Assembly: GCA_015484935.1 (NCBI GenBank)
Contig: WFUQ01000189.1
Coordinates: 1 to 13,672 of the forward strand
From: Gammaproteobacteria bacterium
GTDB lineage: Bacteria; Pseudomonadota; Gammaproteobacteria; SZUA-229
Length of the DNA: 13,672 bases
Direction of reading: 5' to 3'
Numbering within the stretch: position 1 is the stretch's first letter; every line of letters starts with the position of its first letter. The notes below the pieces were generated by a model that saw only the letters and a program-made list of their open reading frames with translations, was not told the DNA's origin and did not search any database. Positions 12,835 through 13,672 of the stretch are shown piece by piece. The position numbers and the translations under genes were made by a program.

Positions 12835-13476
12835 ATGCGCTTAAATAAACAAAGTTTACCTATTCTTGCGTTGCTGCTGATTTCGCTCAATGTGTGGGCA
12901 GTGCCGGGTACATCATCGGATATTTTTGGCTATCAGCAGATAGTCCGAAGCAATCTGGAAATATTTCCGCAGTGGTTATCGGTGCTGGAGCGGCATATCG
13001 AAGAACTGACACCGGCAGGAAAGTGCCAGCAGACACGGTTCAACCAGTGCCATCTCAAACAGTGGCTGCGTTTCCTGGCATCGATAAAAAATCTACCGGA
13101 ACACGAACAGATACGAAGGGTGAATCAGTACGCCAACGAGAAGGAATATGTTCTCGACATCGAGAATTACGGCATGGACGATTACTGGGCGACGCCGAAA
13201 CAGTTCCTGACCCGGAACGGTGATTGTGAGGACTTCGCCATCATCAAGATGCTGTCATTGAAGCGTCTCGGTATCGACACGGACAGGATGCGCGTCGTGG
13301 TGGTACAGGATACCAACCTGCGGATCGCACATGCTGTGATGGCGCTCGATGTGAAACGCGATATGCTGATACTGGATAATCAGGTAGAAGAAGTGATCTC
13401 ACATAAAGATATCTTTCACTATGTGCCGGTGTATTCGGTCAGTGAGAACAAGTGGTGGATGCACCTGCCCAAATAG
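12835..13476 (+). CDS. LapG-like periplasmic cysteine protease (BTLCP, transglutaminase-like)
   Basis: The ATG at 12835 gives 213 residues with a signal peptide (about 1-22, cleavage near VWA-V). An open frame continues upstream without a better signal, so this start is preferred. The catalytic triad is clear: Cys131 in NGDCEDFA, His166 in RIAHAV and Asp181 in LILDNQ. DYWATPKQFL (116-125) is the conserved lead-in. Asp130 and Glu132 flanking the cysteine match the calcium-binding residues known for LapG. In Pseudomonas, LapG cuts the N-terminus of the giant adhesin LapA and is held back by the c-di-GMP receptor LapD, releasing biofilm. No adhesin is in view. A membrane-anchored protein starts 40 bp downstream and may be its regulator. 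There is no good ribosome site, in keeping with a near-leaderless message. Confidence 0.93.
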   Translation: MRLNKQSLPILALLLISLNVWAVPGTSSDIFGYQQIVRSNLEIFPQWLSVLERHIEELTPAGKCQQTRFNQCHLKQWLRFLASIKNLPEHEQIRRVNQYANEKEYVLDIENYGMDDYWATPKQFLTRNGDCEDFAIIKMLSLKRLGIDTDRMRVVVVQDTNLRIAHAVMALDVKRDMLILDNQVEEVISHKDIFHYVPVYSVSENKWWMHLPK

Positions 13477-13516
13477 ATGACATGTTCAAAATAATAAAAA
13501 AAGAAAGACCAGCCAG

Positions 13517-13672
13517 ATGAACAACAACCGATCAGCCATCACGGCCAGCCTGTTACTCGTCGCTTTCATCCTGACAAGTGTCTGGTTGATCACGCAGTAC
13601 AGTGAAAAGGAAAGAGAGCGTGACCTGCAAGCATGGCAGGATAAATTATCCATCATCGCTGAAGCTAAAAAA
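13517..13672 (+). CDS. Membrane-anchored protein, N-terminus only (cut by window edge)
   Basis: Fifty-two codons are visible. MNNNRSAITASLLLVAFILT starts a transmembrane segment (about 8-26) and is followed by a charged, helical stretch (SEKERERDLQAWQDKLSIIA) that would be periplasmic. Such a start is common in membrane sensors, such as GGDEF/EAL proteins, chemoreceptors or sensor kinases. Position after a LapG-like protease makes a LapD-type c-di-GMP receptor one candidate, but the visible part does not decide. It is co-directional with the protease gene, 40 bp downstream, in an A-rich spacer. Confidence 0.7.
   Translation, partial: MNNNRSAITASLLLVAFILTSVWLITQYSEKERERDLQAWQDKLSIIAEAKK

Noticed and set aside
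12820..12835. TTGACA immediately next to TATAAT on the minus strand
   Set aside because: The two hexamers are separated by only 2 bp, so they cannot be the -35 and -10 of one promoter.
12789..12890. 34-codon upstream extension of the barrel gene
   Set aside because: It would overlap the LapG-like start and bury the signal peptide that begins at 12788.

Overview
The window looks like chromosomal DNA of a gammaproteobacterium, probably aquatic or marine. The GC content appears close to 50 percent, although I did not compute it. Several genes belong to families typical of that class: DjlA, DUF1853, a LON-substrate-binding-domain protein, a LapG-type periplasmic protease and a VPLPA/PEP-CTERM-type sorting tail. 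I found no tRNA, rRNA, CRISPR array, transposase or phage gene.

Layout. (1) 1-1966, minus strand: peptide deformylase, an exported protein of unknown function, and a secreted matrixin-like zinc protease that runs off the left edge. The last two overlap by ATGA. (2) 2071-2472, plus strand: a solitary ParS/MbcA/Xre-type antitoxin-like protein with no toxin beside it. (3) 2511-4320, minus strand: LON-domain protein, DjlA and a 109-residue unknown, in operon order. (4) 4384-5749, plus strand: a DUF1853 protein with PD-(D/E)XK-like residues, then a cysteine-free Fur-family regulator. A bidirectional terminator follows at 5766-5796. (5) 5822-8234, minus strand: rubrerythrin, a heterodisulfide-reductase-like iron-sulfur protein and DUF3501, a peroxide/iron-linked operon with a strong promoter that overlaps a perfect palindrome. 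(6) 8526-9929, plus strand: a dihydrolipoamide-dehydrogenase-like flavoprotein divergent from rubrerythrin. (7) 9949-11084, minus strand: two exported proteins, one with a VPLPA-CTERM-like tail. (8) 11085-11510: a gene-free, AT-rich, hairpin-rich stretch. (9) 11511-12788, minus strand: a TPR plus beta-barrel outer-membrane protein of Slam/DUF560-like layout. It is divergent from a LapG-like cysteine protease (12835-13476, plus), which is followed by the start of a membrane-anchored protein cut by the right edge.

Two themes stand out. One is an oxidative-stress/iron module: Fur-family regulator, rubrerythrin operon and pyridine-nucleotide flavoprotein, with an operator-like site in the rubrerythrin promoter. 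The other is a cell-surface module: exported proteins, an outer-membrane barrel and a LapG-type periplasmic protease. Every gene in the window has at least a plausible family or shape except the 109-residue protein. The more novel possibilities are in how genes are arranged and controlled, not in a wholly unknown large system.
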